Source: an uncultured Armatimonadota bacterium (GTDB taxonomy: Bacteria > Armatimonadota > Armatimonadia > Armatimonadales > Armatimonadaceae). Taken from it: 54,727 nucleotides of DNA. Shown in pieces: positions 17,703-26,218 of the stretch (its first letter is position 1; each line of letters begins with the position of its first letter). The notes under the pieces were generated by a model. That model was not told the origin of the DNA. It saw only the letters and a list, made by a program, of their open reading frames with translations, and searched no databases. Location: the NCBI GenBank assembly GCA_903910385.1, contig CAIVZM010000039.1:1-54727 (forward strand), given 5' to 3'. The translations under genes and the position numbers were made by a program.

Positions 17703-19196
17703 TCATGCGGGAAATACTTTCCATTCGACCGCTTCGGAACTCTCCAGAGATTTACCGTCCTGCGCCTGACGAATTCGCCATGCCCGTATGGCAAAGCGTT
17801 CTTCGCCAACGCGCAGGGCGTCATGCGCTTCCATCTGCGAGTGGCGCATATAAAATCCGAGCGGCGGCAGAGAAAACTCTTCCGTCTCATAAATCTCCGA
17901 TTCGCTCTGGTTAATGATGACACGGGTTTTGTCGGAATAGATCGCTTCTTCCACTTTGTAATCTGGCGTCAGAAAGCGATGTGCGGTCAGAAACGCGGAG
18001 AAGGTGAGATGGTACGCGCTTTTCAGAAGGCGCACGGCATCGCGCCCTCTTTCCATTGTTTCCCCGTCAGGCACGGAATCGATCCGGGGAAGCGCCAAAT
18101 GAACCAGTGCGCGGAGTAAATCCTGCGTTGCAAAGGGATGCCGGAGAGGCGCAAAGGGAACCACGCAATCCCGGTATATGGTCGCGAGCAACGGCAGGGT
18201 CGCCTGCAGCGCCGGGGTCAATTGCGCATCGGTAACGTTCGTTTCGCAAAGCCATCCATCCGCTGCTATAGCAGCCCAATCCTGCACTCGATCGAGGACG
18301 ATAAGCTGGTTTTGTGCGTGAAACTGCGCTATTTCGCTCAGACGCTCTTCCATCGCCTCCCATCGGTTCGTTCTATCCTCCGGGGAAAGATGATGGGCTA
18401 CCGGAATAAAATCTCCCACGCCGCCCTCCAGAAAATCGTGGAGAGCGATTGACTCACGAGATTTCTTTCTCAGAGTGATATGTCCATTTTCGGCGATAAT
18501 TTTTTCCCGGTAAGCGCGGGCGATACTGAGGGAATCGCCCTGGGGGAATATGAGACAACGAAGGTCGAGGCGGCGGCGTTCCGGGTCACGTCTGTAGATC
18601 AGTTCGATATCCTGCCGATGGATGCTAACGTCGAGATACGCGGAATCGGTGAATAATCCGAGGGCTGATTGTATTCCCGGCGCAGACTTTCGCACGGCGC
18701 CGATGAAGGGCATCGCTAGTTCTTCCCAATTGCGGTAGATGCGGTCTGAATCCGCGTTCGACGACAGAAGGTAAGTCGCCTGTGTGAATGGGACGATGCG
18801 GTAACCATCCGTGTCTTCGGCAACGGAACAGAGACCGGGAAGAAGGCCGAACGCGGAAATCCTGTGAGTCTTGCTATCGCGGTTCGCTTCCAGTTGGATC
18901 TGAATTTCTCGCTGTGAACAGATTAGGTAAAGATCGATAGGGATGCCGTGAATATCGAGACCGAACAAAATGCGCTTGCCTTGCGGTCCGGATTTTTCAG
19001 AGACGGAAAGACAACGCAATGCTCCGAAGTCATAGCGGGAGACTGCCGCCGTTTCCCGATCTTCCAGTTCGATCCAACCGAGCGGGAGATCGTTCGCCCA
19101 CAGGGTCTGCGTTTTTGTCTCGGTCAGTTGATAAGTAAGCGAGCGTCTGTCAACGATCAACTCGTAGTCGGCATAAGCTATAGACCAGATGGACAT
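17703..19196 (-). CDS. Probable glycoside-hydrolase-like protein (DUF5696/GH101-like layout)
   Basis: 497 aa, no signal peptide. The N-terminal third is beta-rich, resembling a galactose-mutarotase-like sandwich (YELIVDRRSLTYQLT). The middle contains 'YRIVPFTQATYLLSS' and 'AIARAYREKI'-like sequence (LSIARAYREKI) seen in DUF5696/GH101-type proteins, followed by a barrel-like region with aspartates in short beta-end motifs (LIVLDRVQDW, LCETNVTDAQLTP). The C-terminus is a beta domain (VRVIINQSESEIYE-like). I could not identify catalytic residues with confidence. The family call rests on overall style, so treat it as tentative. It precedes the PilC trio on the same strand. Confidence 0.45.
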   Translation of the reverse strand: MSIWSIAYADYELIVDRRSLTYQLTETKTQTLWANDLPLGWIELEDRETAAVSRYDFGALRCLSVSEKSGPQGKRILFGLDIHGIPIDLYLICSQREIQIQLEANRDSKTHRISAFGLLPGLCSVAEDTDGYRIVPFTQATYLLSSNADSDRIYRNWEELAMPFIGAVRKSAPGIQSALGLFTDSAYLDVSIHRQDIELIYRRDPERRRLDLRCLIFPQGDSLSIARAYREKIIAENGHITLRKKSRESIALHDFLEGGVGDFIPVAHHLSPEDRTNRWEAMEERLSEIAQFHAQNQLIVLDRVQDWAAIAADGWLCETNVTDAQLTPALQATLPLLATIYRDCVVPFAPLRHPFATQDLLRALVHLALPRIDSVPDGETMERGRDAVRLLKSAYHLTFSAFLTAHRFLTPDYKVEEAIYSDKTRVIINQSESEIYETEEFSLPPLGFYMRHSQMEAHDALRVGEERFAIRAWRIRQAQDGKSLESSEAVEWKVFPA

Positions 19197-19284
19197 GATT
19201 GATTCCAGTGTATCCTGCTCTCGTGCGAATACCCTCCGGCTATGTCTGTTTACGCACCAATTCCTCTTGCACCATTGATTTCCG

Positions 19285-19320
19285 AAACAAAAAATGGTCG
19301 GGGATCACTCCCCGACCATT
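19285..19320 (-). terminator. Strong terminator downstream of the aldolase gene (minus strand)
   Basis: On the minus strand the arm 19320-19310 (AATGGTCGGGG) pairs with 19303-19293 (CCCCGACCATT) around AGTGAT, followed by TTTTTGTTT. This is an 11-bp perfect stem with a good U-tract. It ends transcription coming from the aldolase gene. Confidence 0.85.
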
Positions 19321-19346
19321 TACCGTAGTCTGGTTTCTTCGTTGAC

Positions 19347-19448
19347 CTATGCGCTACGTTTTCGACGCGCCTTCAAGGCAAGTCTGACCATCGTTGCGGA
19401 AAGAATGTCGGCAAAAGCGTTCGCTTCCGGTTCCGGGACGACGGTCAC
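19347..19448 (-). CDS. Possible micro-ORF with a PEP-CTERM-like tail
   Basis: A 33-codon frame (GTG 19448 to TAG) between the aldolase gene and its terminator reads VPEPEANAFADILSA, a short segment of moderate hydrophobicity, then KARRKR. That order (VPEP, hydrophobic, basic cluster) mimics a PEP-CTERM sorting tail, but the hydrophobic part is too polar and no ribosome-binding site is evident. It may be chance or the last piece of a lost gene. Confidence 0.2.
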   Translation of the reverse strand: MTVVPEPEANAFADILSATMVRLALKARRKRSA

Positions 19449-19465
19449 AGAACCCGGTTAAAAGA

Positions 19466-20122
19466 TCAGTCGAAGTTTAGACCGGACTTTTTCCAATCTT
19501 CGGTAAAACGTTCGATGCCGGAGGTGGTCAAGGGATGCTGATACATCTGCTCCAGAACTTTGAAAGGGATTGTCGCGATATGCGCCCCGGCGCGAACCGC
19601 TTCGACAATATGTTGCGGAGAGCGAACAGAAGCGACCAACACTTCGCTTTTAAACTCGTATTCATGCACCATATTGACGGAGTCACGGACGGCGACCATG
19701 CCTTCTCCACTGATATCATCCACCCGTCCTACAAAGTTGCTGAGGAAGGTCGCGCCCGCTTTAGCAGCGATCAACGCTTGTGTCAGAGTGAACAGCACGG
19801 TGACATTGGTCTTGATGCCTTCAGCGGTAAGCTTCTTGACGACCTTCATTCCTTCCGGTCCGAATGGCACCTTGACGACGACATTGGGATGCCAGGAAGA
19901 AACAATATGAGCTTCTTTAAGCATTTCCTCCGCCGATGTGGCGCTGACGACCTCCGCCGATACCGGGCCATCCACAATCGAGCAGATTTCCTGAATCGTG
20001 GTCTTGAAGCCTTTGCCTTCTTTTGCCAGCAACGTAGGATTCGTCGTGACGCCATCGACCAATCCCATCTCCGCTACTTTTCGAATCTCGTCCAGATTCG
20101 CCGAGTCGATAAAAAATTTCAT
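19466..20122 (-). CDS. Transaldolase-like / fructose-6-phosphate aldolase (TalC/FSA family)
   Basis: Class I aldolase of the short transaldolase family, acting in the pentose phosphate or fructose-6-phosphate node; cytoplasmic TIM barrel. From ATG 20122 it is 218 aa, the FSA/TalC length. Motifs: MKFFIDSANLDEI at the start, DGVTTNPTLLAKEG, VVVKVPFGPEG with the Schiff-base Lys, and GRVDDISGEG. Seven extra codons upstream lack family similarity. GTAGGAG lies before the ATG, and a possible -10 (TATACT, 20178-20173) lies about 50 nt upstream. Whether it is a true transaldolase or an aldolase cannot be decided from motifs alone. Confidence 0.92.
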   Translation of the reverse strand: MKFFIDSANLDEIRKVAEMGLVDGVTTNPTLLAKEGKGFKTTIQEICSIVDGPVSAEVVSATSAEEMLKEAHIVSSWHPNVVVKVPFGPEGMKVVKKLTAEGIKTNVTVLFTLTQALIAAKAGATFLSNFVGRVDDISGEGMVAVRDSVNMVHEYEFKSEVLVASVRSPQHIVEAVRAGAHIATIPFKVLEQMYQHPLTTSGIERFTEDWKKSGLNFD

Positions 20123-20262
20123 GCAGATTTCTCCTACTTTCACTGCGCCTGCGGCGCTCTATATTCTTACTGAGTATACCTGTGAGGCGGTAGGAAGGTT
20201 CGCTCTCCTACTGATAAAACCTTCACAGGCAAAAATGGGGGAGCAATCGATTTTACGTGAGG

Positions 20263-21603
20263 TTATTTGCCCCATTCCGGGAAAGCCGCGAGGGCGTCCA
20301 TATAGTTGTGAATCTTGTCGGTATGAGCATCCTCCTGCCATCCGCCTCGGCGTGGTCGCAGTGCATTCTGACCGGGACATCCATCGTCGTTTGTAGCGTA
20401 TAGCCCGTAGGTCAGAGCCTGATACGCAAGTCCCTTATATTCCTCGGTATGTGTCGCGGCGCTATAGACTGCCAGAGTCGCCCCGTAAGTTGATAACGCC
20501 CCGCCCCATGGGTCTTTATCGTCGTCTTGTTCGCCACAGACCGGGACACCGGAACGAATGCTCGTAAAATGAAGGATAACGAACTCAATTAGCGTTTTGC
20601 TGTCCTGGCGCCACTCCGGGTCGATAGCGTCGCGCTTTTCCAGCAGGTAACGCGCCAGATGTAGCGGCGACCACGAGTTGCGGTTTTTGTCCAGATTGTA
20701 ATCTTCGTGGAACTGTGTCCACAAAAGCCCGTCCTTCGTTGCGCTGGGAATCTGATATGTCTTGATCCAGCGCCACAATCGCTCACGGGGCGACTGAAAC
20801 TCCCCGTATCCCGAAGCGATCAGACCATCGAAAAGACGCAGAATGAAGCTCATGTTGGCGGAAATATCGCCCCGTCCTTGCCCGGTGCGGTAATCGGCGC
20901 GGAAAGGCCAGGGCGAATGAGTATTATCGCCCTCCTGCATCGTTGCGGCGAGGACGCGGGCGTTATGCAGGGCTTGCTCGCGATACTTTTCCGATTTGGT
21001 CGCCTCATAGAGTCGCAACAAGGCGTATCCGGCGATGCCGCCTTTATCCGGCTCAATCTCGTAGGGACTATCTCCCTGACTGCCACAGTCCGACGCCTGC
21101 GGGAATCCGCCGACCCGCCCGGTAGAACGTGTGAAACGAGGGTATTTGCCTGTATCCGGTGTATTACACTCGGTAATGAGGTAATCGCCCATAGCGCGGG
21201 CGGTATTTAGAATACGCAGATTACGGCGGTGGGTAAATTCATCATATTTCAGATAGGACAGGATGCCCATGCCATTTTGCATCGCCGGGATGGTATCGTT
21301 ACGCTTCGGGTCGGGATGATAGGCGCCATCCATAAAGGTCACAGTTATGAACTGAGGGTATCCATGGTCAAGCGGGCAACGGCTGTACCAATCCATTTCC
21401 CGCTTCAGCGCGTCATTCCATGAGGTCCAACCAAGCAGAAATCCGTTTTTGTCGTATCGGGCGGCATGATTTCCAATTTTGAAGACATCATTCGCCGCCT
21501 TCTCTTGCGCCAGAACCGGGCGGGAGGGGGCAATAATCGCCGCGACGAGTGCGTATGCTAGAACGCAGACCGCCACTGCCTTGCGCATTCCCGCCCGTCT
21601 CAT
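20263..21603 (-). CDS. Secreted alpha/alpha-barrel protein, possible polysaccharide lyase or hydrolase
   Basis: About 446 aa. A signal peptide (AVAVCVLAYALVAAIIAPSRPVLAQ) is followed by an all-helical domain rich in Trp, Tyr and repeated 'YALLRLYEATKSEKYREQAL' helices. This is characteristic of (alpha/alpha)6 toroids such as polysaccharide lyases and C5-epimerase-like proteins. A Cys-containing region (SDCGSQGDSPYE) and DYNLDKNRNSWSPLHLARYLL look surface-exposed. The specific family was not identified. The TTG at 21627 would overlap the upstream phosphodiesterase gene by 14 nt. ATG 21603 and ATG 21588 are alternatives, the first having GGCGG upstream. It is co-transcribed with the phosphodiesterase. 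Confidence 0.6.
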   Translation of the reverse strand: MRRAGMRKAVAVCVLAYALVAAIIAPSRPVLAQEKAANDVFKIGNHAARYDKNGFLLGWTSWNDALKREMDWYSRCPLDHGYPQFITVTFMDGAYHPDPKRNDTIPAMQNGMGILSYLKYDEFTHRRNLRILNTARAMGDYLITECNTPDTGKYPRFTRSTGRVGGFPQASDCGSQGDSPYEIEPDKGGIAGYALLRLYEATKSEKYREQALHNARVLAATMQEGDNTHSPWPFRADYRTGQGRGDISANMSFILRLFDGLIASGYGEFQSPRERLWRWIKTYQIPSATKDGLLWTQFHEDYNLDKNRNSWSPLHLARYLLEKRDAIDPEWRQDSKTLIEFVILHFTSIRSGVPVCGEQDDDKDPWGGALSTYGATLAVYSAATHTEEYKGLAYQALTYGLYATNDDGCPGQNALRPRRGGWQEDAHTDKIHNYMDALAAFPEWGK

Positions 21604-21613
21604 CTCCGCCCGC

Positions 21614-22420
21614 CTATCGTTTGCCAATGGATTTCATGTAGTTGACGAGGGCGCCGGGATGGTCGGATTGTAGTCCCTTGACGCCCATACGAATCGAAGG
21701 CTCCCATTGCGAGGGGTTTTCGCCGGGGTTCTGTATGTCAGGCCAGACGACCGCGCCCCACTGATGTGCGGCAGTCACCATCTCGGCGGTGTAACCCAGA
21801 GCGGAACCGTCCAAAATTTCGACGGAATCGCGCCGCCAGAACTCTTCCAGCGCATCCGGGGTCTTGATCGTGCGTGGGAAACTGGTCATCACCGGGATTT
21901 CCGGCGCGACTTTTTTCCAGGCGCGGCAACCGTCCAATCCGTCATAGGCGACGCAATTACGCTCCATCTTATACTTGACCAGCAAGTCCATCACCTGTCG
22001 GGGATCAATTTCCTTACAATCGAGATAAAAATTCAGTTTTTCACGCTTGGCGGCGTCCAGCATCTCCTCAAAAGTAGGTACTGTTTCTGTTTTCACCGAT
22101 TCGGGCGGTCGGTTGGAGCGTCGGTCGATGATTTTCAGCGCTTTAATTTCCCGCAGCGTCATTTCAGCGATTTTGCCCTTGCCGTCGGTCATGCGGTCTA
22201 CATCATCATCGTGCATGATCACTATTTGCCCGTCACGAGTGGTGCGTAAATCCAGTTCCATATAATCCGCGCCACATTTTTTCGTGTTGTGGAGAGCGGT
22301 CAGGGTATTCTCCGGGGCGGCGGTATGGTCGCCGCGATGGGCGATTACGACGAAACGGTTTTTGAGCGCTGGCAGTTTCGCCAGAGGCCAGGAAGTCGAT
22401 GGATTTTGTTGTAAGAACAT
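21614..22420 (-). CDS. Glycerophosphodiester phosphodiesterase
   Basis: 268 aa, GDPD family (GlpQ/UgpQ type). Hydrolyses glycerophosphodiesters to an alcohol and glycerol-3-phosphate. Catalytic pattern: VIAHRGDHTAAPENTLTAL near residue 25, then MELDLRTTRDGQIVIMHDDDVDRMT with the metal-binding Glu/Asp and second His. Later conserved segments are LNFYLDCKE and YDGLDGCRAW. No clear signal peptide, so cytosolic placement is likely, although residues 1-20 are unusual (FLQQNPSTSWPLAKLPALKN). It follows the small lipoprotein gene by 26 bp. Confidence 0.93.
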   Translation of the reverse strand: MFLQQNPSTSWPLAKLPALKNRFVVIAHRGDHTAAPENTLTALHNTKKCGADYMELDLRTTRDGQIVIMHDDDVDRMTDGKGKIAEMTLREIKALKIIDRRSNRPPESVKTETVPTFEEMLDAAKREKLNFYLDCKEIDPRQVMDLLVKYKMERNCVAYDGLDGCRAWKKVAPEIPVMTSFPRTIKTPDALEEFWRRDSVEILDGSALGYTAEMVTAAHQWGAVVWPDIQNPGENPSQWEPSIRMGVKGLQSDHPGALVNYMKSIGKR

Positions 22421-22446
22421 ATCGTTAATGTCGGGCAGTCTGACGC

Positions 22447-22617
22447 CTACTCCCCCTTATTGAAGCCCTTTTTGGAAGTCAATCCCAATTCGGACATTTT
22501 TTTTGCGGCGTCTTCTTTGGTTTCGTTGGTTACCACAGGATTCTTAGCGGCGCAACCGGTCAAAAATGCGGTGAGTAAAGGCAAAAGGCATAGAGTGAGG
22601 CGAAATTGACGGTTCAT
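22447..22617 (-). CDS. Small lipoprotein
   Basis: About 56 aa from ATG 22617. Signal peptide with the lipobox LTGC (lipidated Cys at about 22), then a short charged tail (KNPVVTNETKEDAAKKMSELG). No ribosome-binding site is obvious for this ATG or for the one 18 nt upstream. It heads the phosphodiesterase operon. Function unknown. Confidence 0.6.
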   Translation of the reverse strand: MNRQFRLTLCLLPLLTAFLTGCAAKNPVVTNETKEDAAKKMSELGLTSKKGFNKGE

Positions 22618-22683
22618 CAAGAAGCGGAATATCATGTTAACGTTTCAACTTTTAGCGATTTAGCGACCTGACGACTCGGTGAT

Positions 22684-22714
22684 AGGGCGGGAAGAAAGAG
22701 CTTCTTCCCGCCCT
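22684..22714. terminator. 13-bp perfect stem-loop downstream of the first pseudopilin gene
   Basis: The arms AGGGCGGGAAGAA (22684-22696) and 22702-22714 are fully complementary, loop AGAGC. There is no clear U-tract on the minus strand, so it may act as a factor-assisted terminator or a 3'-end stabiliser. Confidence 0.5.
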
Positions 22715-22729
22715 GATAGGGACGGATGT

Positions 22730-23566
22730 TTAGTTTGACCAGGTTATGGCGGCGTCAATCGACTTGATGTAATCACGGCAGGTGACAGACTGACCGGTCG
22801 CGGTTCCATCGGGATCGAGGCAGTATTTGATCTGGTCTTCCGCTCGCTTGGGCAGACCGAATACATCGGTTCCAAGCGTACCAACCTTCCACGCCATCGC
22901 CTTGGCATGACCATCGACAAAGGAGACATTCAGCATACCGCTATGGCGGATCGAAGTGGATTTCGTTCCCGGCATTTCATACTGGAAGATGTAGTTCGCG
23001 CAGATTGTGTAGCGCGGGCTATCGCCGGTATCGGCGAACGCCATCATATCGGCGGGGGCGGCGATTGCGGCGAGGGCGACGCCCGGTTCGATATTATAGT
23101 TTTTCTCTCCACGGATTCGGATGCGATTTCCGGTCAGTCCGTAGCGATAGCCGGAAGTCGGTCCCCAGTTATAACCGTATCCGATACAGCGTGCGCCCGA
23201 TTCGGCGTTAATAGAGTCATCACAGGGGTCGGGGTTATAAGGACCGGTTTTGGAATCCGTTCTGTCGGGGCAGAAGAACATCTGGAGATTTTTGCTATAG
23301 GGCTGCACCAGAGAATAAAAGTCTTGATTCGGGACGCCACCGCCCACAATAATAGAGGGCGTGGTCTCGTCGAAGTCCTGAATATACATCTGCATCGCCG
23401 TGCCGATTTGCCGGACATTGGAAAGGCAAGATATCGCACGAGCTTTTGCTCGCGCCTGTGCAAAGACCGGGAAAAGAATCGCTGCAAGAATAGCGATAAT
23501 CGCTATGACAACGAGCAACTCGATAAGGGTAAAAGCGTTACCCTGGGATACTGAAGAACGGCGCAT
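22730..23566 (-). CDS. DUF1559 pseudopilin-like protein
   Basis: 278 aa. Prepilin signal [32 protein letters not shown] with an unusual Ala at the -1 cleavage position (GNA-FTLIE), processed by a prepilin peptidase and inserted in the inner membrane. The DUF1559 globular domain follows, with '[21 protein letters not shown]' and the terminal H-x9-DG motif (HSG...VDG). Such proteins are very common in Planctomycetes and Armatimonadota, and their role beyond pilus or secretion assembly is unknown. GGAGG lies upstream of the ATG. The region upstream contains 11-bp-spaced repeats and faces the divergent glmL gene. Confidence 0.92.
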   Translation of the reverse strand: MRRSSVSQGNAFTLIELLVVIAIIAILAAILFPVFAQARAKARAISCLSNVRQIGTAMQMYIQDFDETTPSIIVGGGVPNQDFYSLVQPYSKNLQMFFCPDRTDSKTGPYNPDPCDDSINAESGARCIGYGYNWGPTSGYRYGLTGNRIRIRGEKNYNIEPGVALAAIAAPADMMAFADTGDSPRYTICANYIFQYEMPGTKSTSIRHSGMLNVSFVDGHAKAMAWKVGTLGTDVFGLPKRAEDQIKYCLDPDGTATGQSVTCRDYIKSIDAAITWSN

Positions 23567-23635
23567 AATTTCCTCCGAAATGGTCGGGATTATCTGTTAG
23601 TATAGAGAGGAAACGATAAGGTTATGTTAAAGTGG

Positions 23636-23664
23636 GATTAAGTTTTGATTAAGTTTTGATTAAG
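23636..23664. repeat. Three direct repeats with 11-bp spacing
   Basis: GATTAAG occurs at 23636-23642, 23647-23653 and 23658-23664, each separated by TTTT. The period of 11 bp matches one DNA turn. The array lies about 70 bp upstream of the pseudopilin start and about 110 bp upstream of glmL. It looks like an operator for a winged-helix response regulator of the OmpR/PhoB type, which bind such tandem half-sites. Confidence 0.5.
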
Positions 23665-23736
23665 AATATCGTTATTGCAATGAGCCCGGAGATGCTTGAT
23701 TGCGCTTTCTGCTAATTTTCTCTGTCTAAACTATGC

Positions 23737-23764
23737 TACAATGGCGATAATATTCCGAGAGGAT
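23737..23764 (+). promoter_or_regulatory. glmL promoter and ribosome-binding site
   Basis: TACAAT at 23737-23742 is a candidate -10 (GATAAT at 23746-23751 is an alternative). GAGAGGA at 23758-23764 lies 8 nt before the TTG start 23773. A convincing -35 was not found. Confidence 0.45.
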
Positions 23765-23772
23765 AGCGCCCA

Positions 23773-25575
23773 TTGTCTTCACCTTTTACGTTTTCATCCG
23801 AAGTTCGTTCCATTGTTGCAACCGACTGCGGTTCCACGACGACCAAGGCTATCCTGATCGAGAAGCAAGCTGGAGGCGAATACCGTCTGGTATCTCGCGG
23901 AGAAGCCCCTACCACGGTCGAGGCTCCGTTCGATGACGTGACGGTCGGGGTGACGAATGCTCTGCGGGAACTGGAGGAATTGACCGGGAAGACAATTCTG
24001 GACGCAAACGGCAAGCCTCTGACGCCGACGCAACCGGATGGAACGGGCATCGATCTGTACCTTTCCACCTCGTCGGCGGGCGGCGGACTTCAGATGACAG
24101 TCGCCGGAGTCGTGAAGGAAATGTCGGCGGAATCGGCGTCACGCGCCGCGCTGGGCGCAGGCGCGATTGTGGTGGATACGGTCGCGATCAATGACGGGCG
24201 CAAAGACCACCAGAAAATCGAGCGATTACGCGCTCTTCGTCCGGACATGATTCTCATGGCGGGCGGCACGGACGATGGCGGACTTGTTCCTCAGGTGCAG
24301 GAAATTGCCGAACTGCTACGTTCCGCTGACCCTCGCCCTCGTCTGGGAGTGGGTCTAAAACTTCCGGTCATCTTTGCGGGAAGCGAGAAGATGCGTGGCG
24401 CGGTGGAATCCACTCTCGGCGACACGGTGGATGTCCGGATTATCGAAAATGTTCGTCCGTCCCTGGACCGGGAAGACCTGTATCCGGCGCGGGAAGCCAT
24501 CCATGAGCTTTTCCTCGAACACGTGATGCAACAGGCGCCCGGTTACGCGAAATTAACGACCTGGACCAGCGCCGGAGTCATGTCCACCCCCAACGCCGTC
24601 GGGAAAATCATGGAGACCATCGCACGGCAACGCGGCATCAATATTCTGGGCGTCGATATCGGCGGCGCTACGACAGATGTCTTTTCGGTCTTTGCCGGAA
24701 TCTATACCCGCACCGTTTCCGCCAACCTCGGAATGTCTTACTCGATCTGTAACGTCCTCACCGAAGCGGGACTGCCCAATATCAAGCGCTGGTTGCCGTT
24801 CGAAGAAACGGATGCCTATATCCGTAACCAGCTACGAAACAAGATGATCCGCCCGACCACTATTCCGCAAGATTTGCGGGATTTGCAGATCGAGCAGGCG
24901 GCGTCCCGTGAGGCGCTCCGATTGGCGTTCGATCATCACAAATCGCTGGCGCGGGAGATGGTGGGCGTTCAGCAGGAACGTTCGGTGGGAGATATCTTCG
25001 AACAACGTGGCTCCGGGGGGACGCTGGTCAACATGCTGGCGCTCGATATGATCATCGGGTCTGGTGGCGTCCTCGCTCATGCTCCCGAAATGGCGCAGAC
25101 CGCCCTGATGATGATGGACGCCTATGCGCCGGAAGGCTTGACGACGCTTGCCAAGGACTCTATCTTCATGATGCCGCAGTTGGGCATTTTATCGACGCTC
25201 CTGCCGGAAGCGGCGACGCAGGTATTTGAGCGGGACTGCCTCATCCGCCTTGGCGATTGCATCGCTCCGATTGGAACGGCGAAGGAAGGCGAGGAGTGTC
25301 TGACCCTTCGCATCAATGGCGATACCGTTTCTGTGCGTTTCGGCGAACTGCGTCTTTTGCCTCTCACTCTCGGTCAGAAGGTTGCGATTGAGGTTCAACC
25401 TGCCCGAGCTTTCGATATGGGTGCGGGCAAGGGCAAGGCGGTGACGATAACGGCGGAAGGCGGCACGGTCGGTTTATTGATCGACTGCCGTGGGCGACCT
25501 ATCGCTCTGCCTTCGTCGGATGCCACTCGCGCCGCGAAAATGCGCGAATGGTCAAAAGCCTTGGGACTGGCGTAA
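23773..25575 (+). CDS. GlmL/MutL-family protein (glutamate mutase accessory protein L)
   Basis: 600 aa, ASKHA-fold ATPase. The N-terminal phosphate-1 motif is ATDCGSTTTKAILI, and a second motif GVDIGGATTDVFSVF is at about 293. GlmL-type proteins are predicted chaperones or reactivases of B12-dependent carbon-skeleton mutases such as glutamate mutase and are usually encoded beside the mutase subunits. No mutase or B12-binding subunit is found here, so this copy is an orphan in the window. The start is TTG 23773 with GAGAGGA upstream. It is divergent from the pseudopilin gene. The length is a little above that of clostridial GlmL (about 460-480 aa). Confidence 0.85.
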   Translation: MSSPFTFSSEVRSIVATDCGSTTTKAILIEKQAGGEYRLVSRGEAPTTVEAPFDDVTVGVTNALRELEELTGKTILDANGKPLTPTQPDGTGIDLYLSTSSAGGGLQMTVAGVVKEMSAESASRAALGAGAIVVDTVAINDGRKDHQKIERLRALRPDMILMAGGTDDGGLVPQVQEIAELLRSADPRPRLGVGLKLPVIFAGSEKMRGAVESTLGDTVDVRIIENVRPSLDREDLYPAREAIHELFLEHVMQQAPGYAKLTTWTSAGVMSTPNAVGKIMETIARQRGINILGVDIGGATTDVFSVFAGIYTRTVSANLGMSYSICNVLTEAGLPNIKRWLPFEETDAYIRNQLRNKMIRPTTIPQDLRDLQIEQAASREALRLAFDHHKSLAREMVGVQQERSVGDIFEQRGSGGTLVNMLALDMIIGSGGVLAHAPEMAQTALMMMDAYAPEGLTTLAKDSIFMMPQLGILSTLLPEAATQVFERDCLIRLGDCIAPIGTAKEGEECLTLRINGDTVSVRFGELRLLPLTLGQKVAIEVQPARAFDMGAGKGKAVTITAEGGTVGLLIDCRGRPIALPSSDATRAAKMREWSKALGLA

Positions 25576-25691
25576 CGTAATATTTTCAAAAAATCGAATA
25601 GTAAAAACTCAGGAAAAACAGGCTCCCCTGTAGAATCCCCCTGCGGTCGGGAATTCTGCAAAATCAATCCTGACCGGAACGGAAGCGTGTC

Positions 25692-26069
25692 ATGACTCCT
25701 GGTCGTATCATTTCCATTATCGGACTTGTTTTTGTTCTTGCGATTGTCGCAGTAGGGGGGTATTCACTGGCAAATCCCACATCGACCGCGCAGGTGAAAA
25801 TCACGGTGAAGCAGGCTCCTGCGGATGATGCCTCTCTCAAGCAGTGGTTGTCAACGCAGTCCGAAATATCGAATCCTATCGTCACTCGTAGCGGAAACGG
25901 AACGGATTCCGTTGTGGTGGTCGAATACACAACGCCAAACTATCATGCCGGCGATTACTCCATTAAACTGATTGAGCAATGTAAGCAACTCGGCTATGCA
26001 TTGGTCAGTTATTCCTGTATCTCCAATGGAAACCCGTTCCGCGAATACGGCACCGAATGGCGAAAATGA
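25692..26069 (+). CDS. Small membrane-anchored protein, unknown
   Basis: 125 aa. One N-terminal membrane helix (IISIIGLVFVLAIVAVGGYSL) is followed by a small extracytoplasmic domain with hydrophobic beta-like stretches (VKITVKQ, SVVVVEYTT) and two Cys (CKQ, SCISN). GGAACGGAAG upstream supports ATG 25692. Unrecognised; located between glmL and the PSCyt1 gene, each with its own upstream gap. Confidence 0.7.
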   Translation: MTPGRIISIIGLVFVLAIVAVGGYSLANPTSTAQVKITVKQAPADDASLKQWLSTQSEISNPIVTRSGNGTDSVVVVEYTTPNYHAGDYSIKLIEQCKQLGYALVSYSCISNGNPFREYGTEWRK

Positions 26070-26218
26070 TCCTCCCTGCCCTTCTCCTGTCGGTTGATTA
26101 TCGGGAAGGGAAGGAAAGGGGATAACGCCTGTGAAATTCTCAAATTGTTGATTTTGCAGGAATTAAGCGGTCGGGCAACGTATTGGCGTATACCAGACTC
26201 AGGTTTTCGGAGTTCGTT

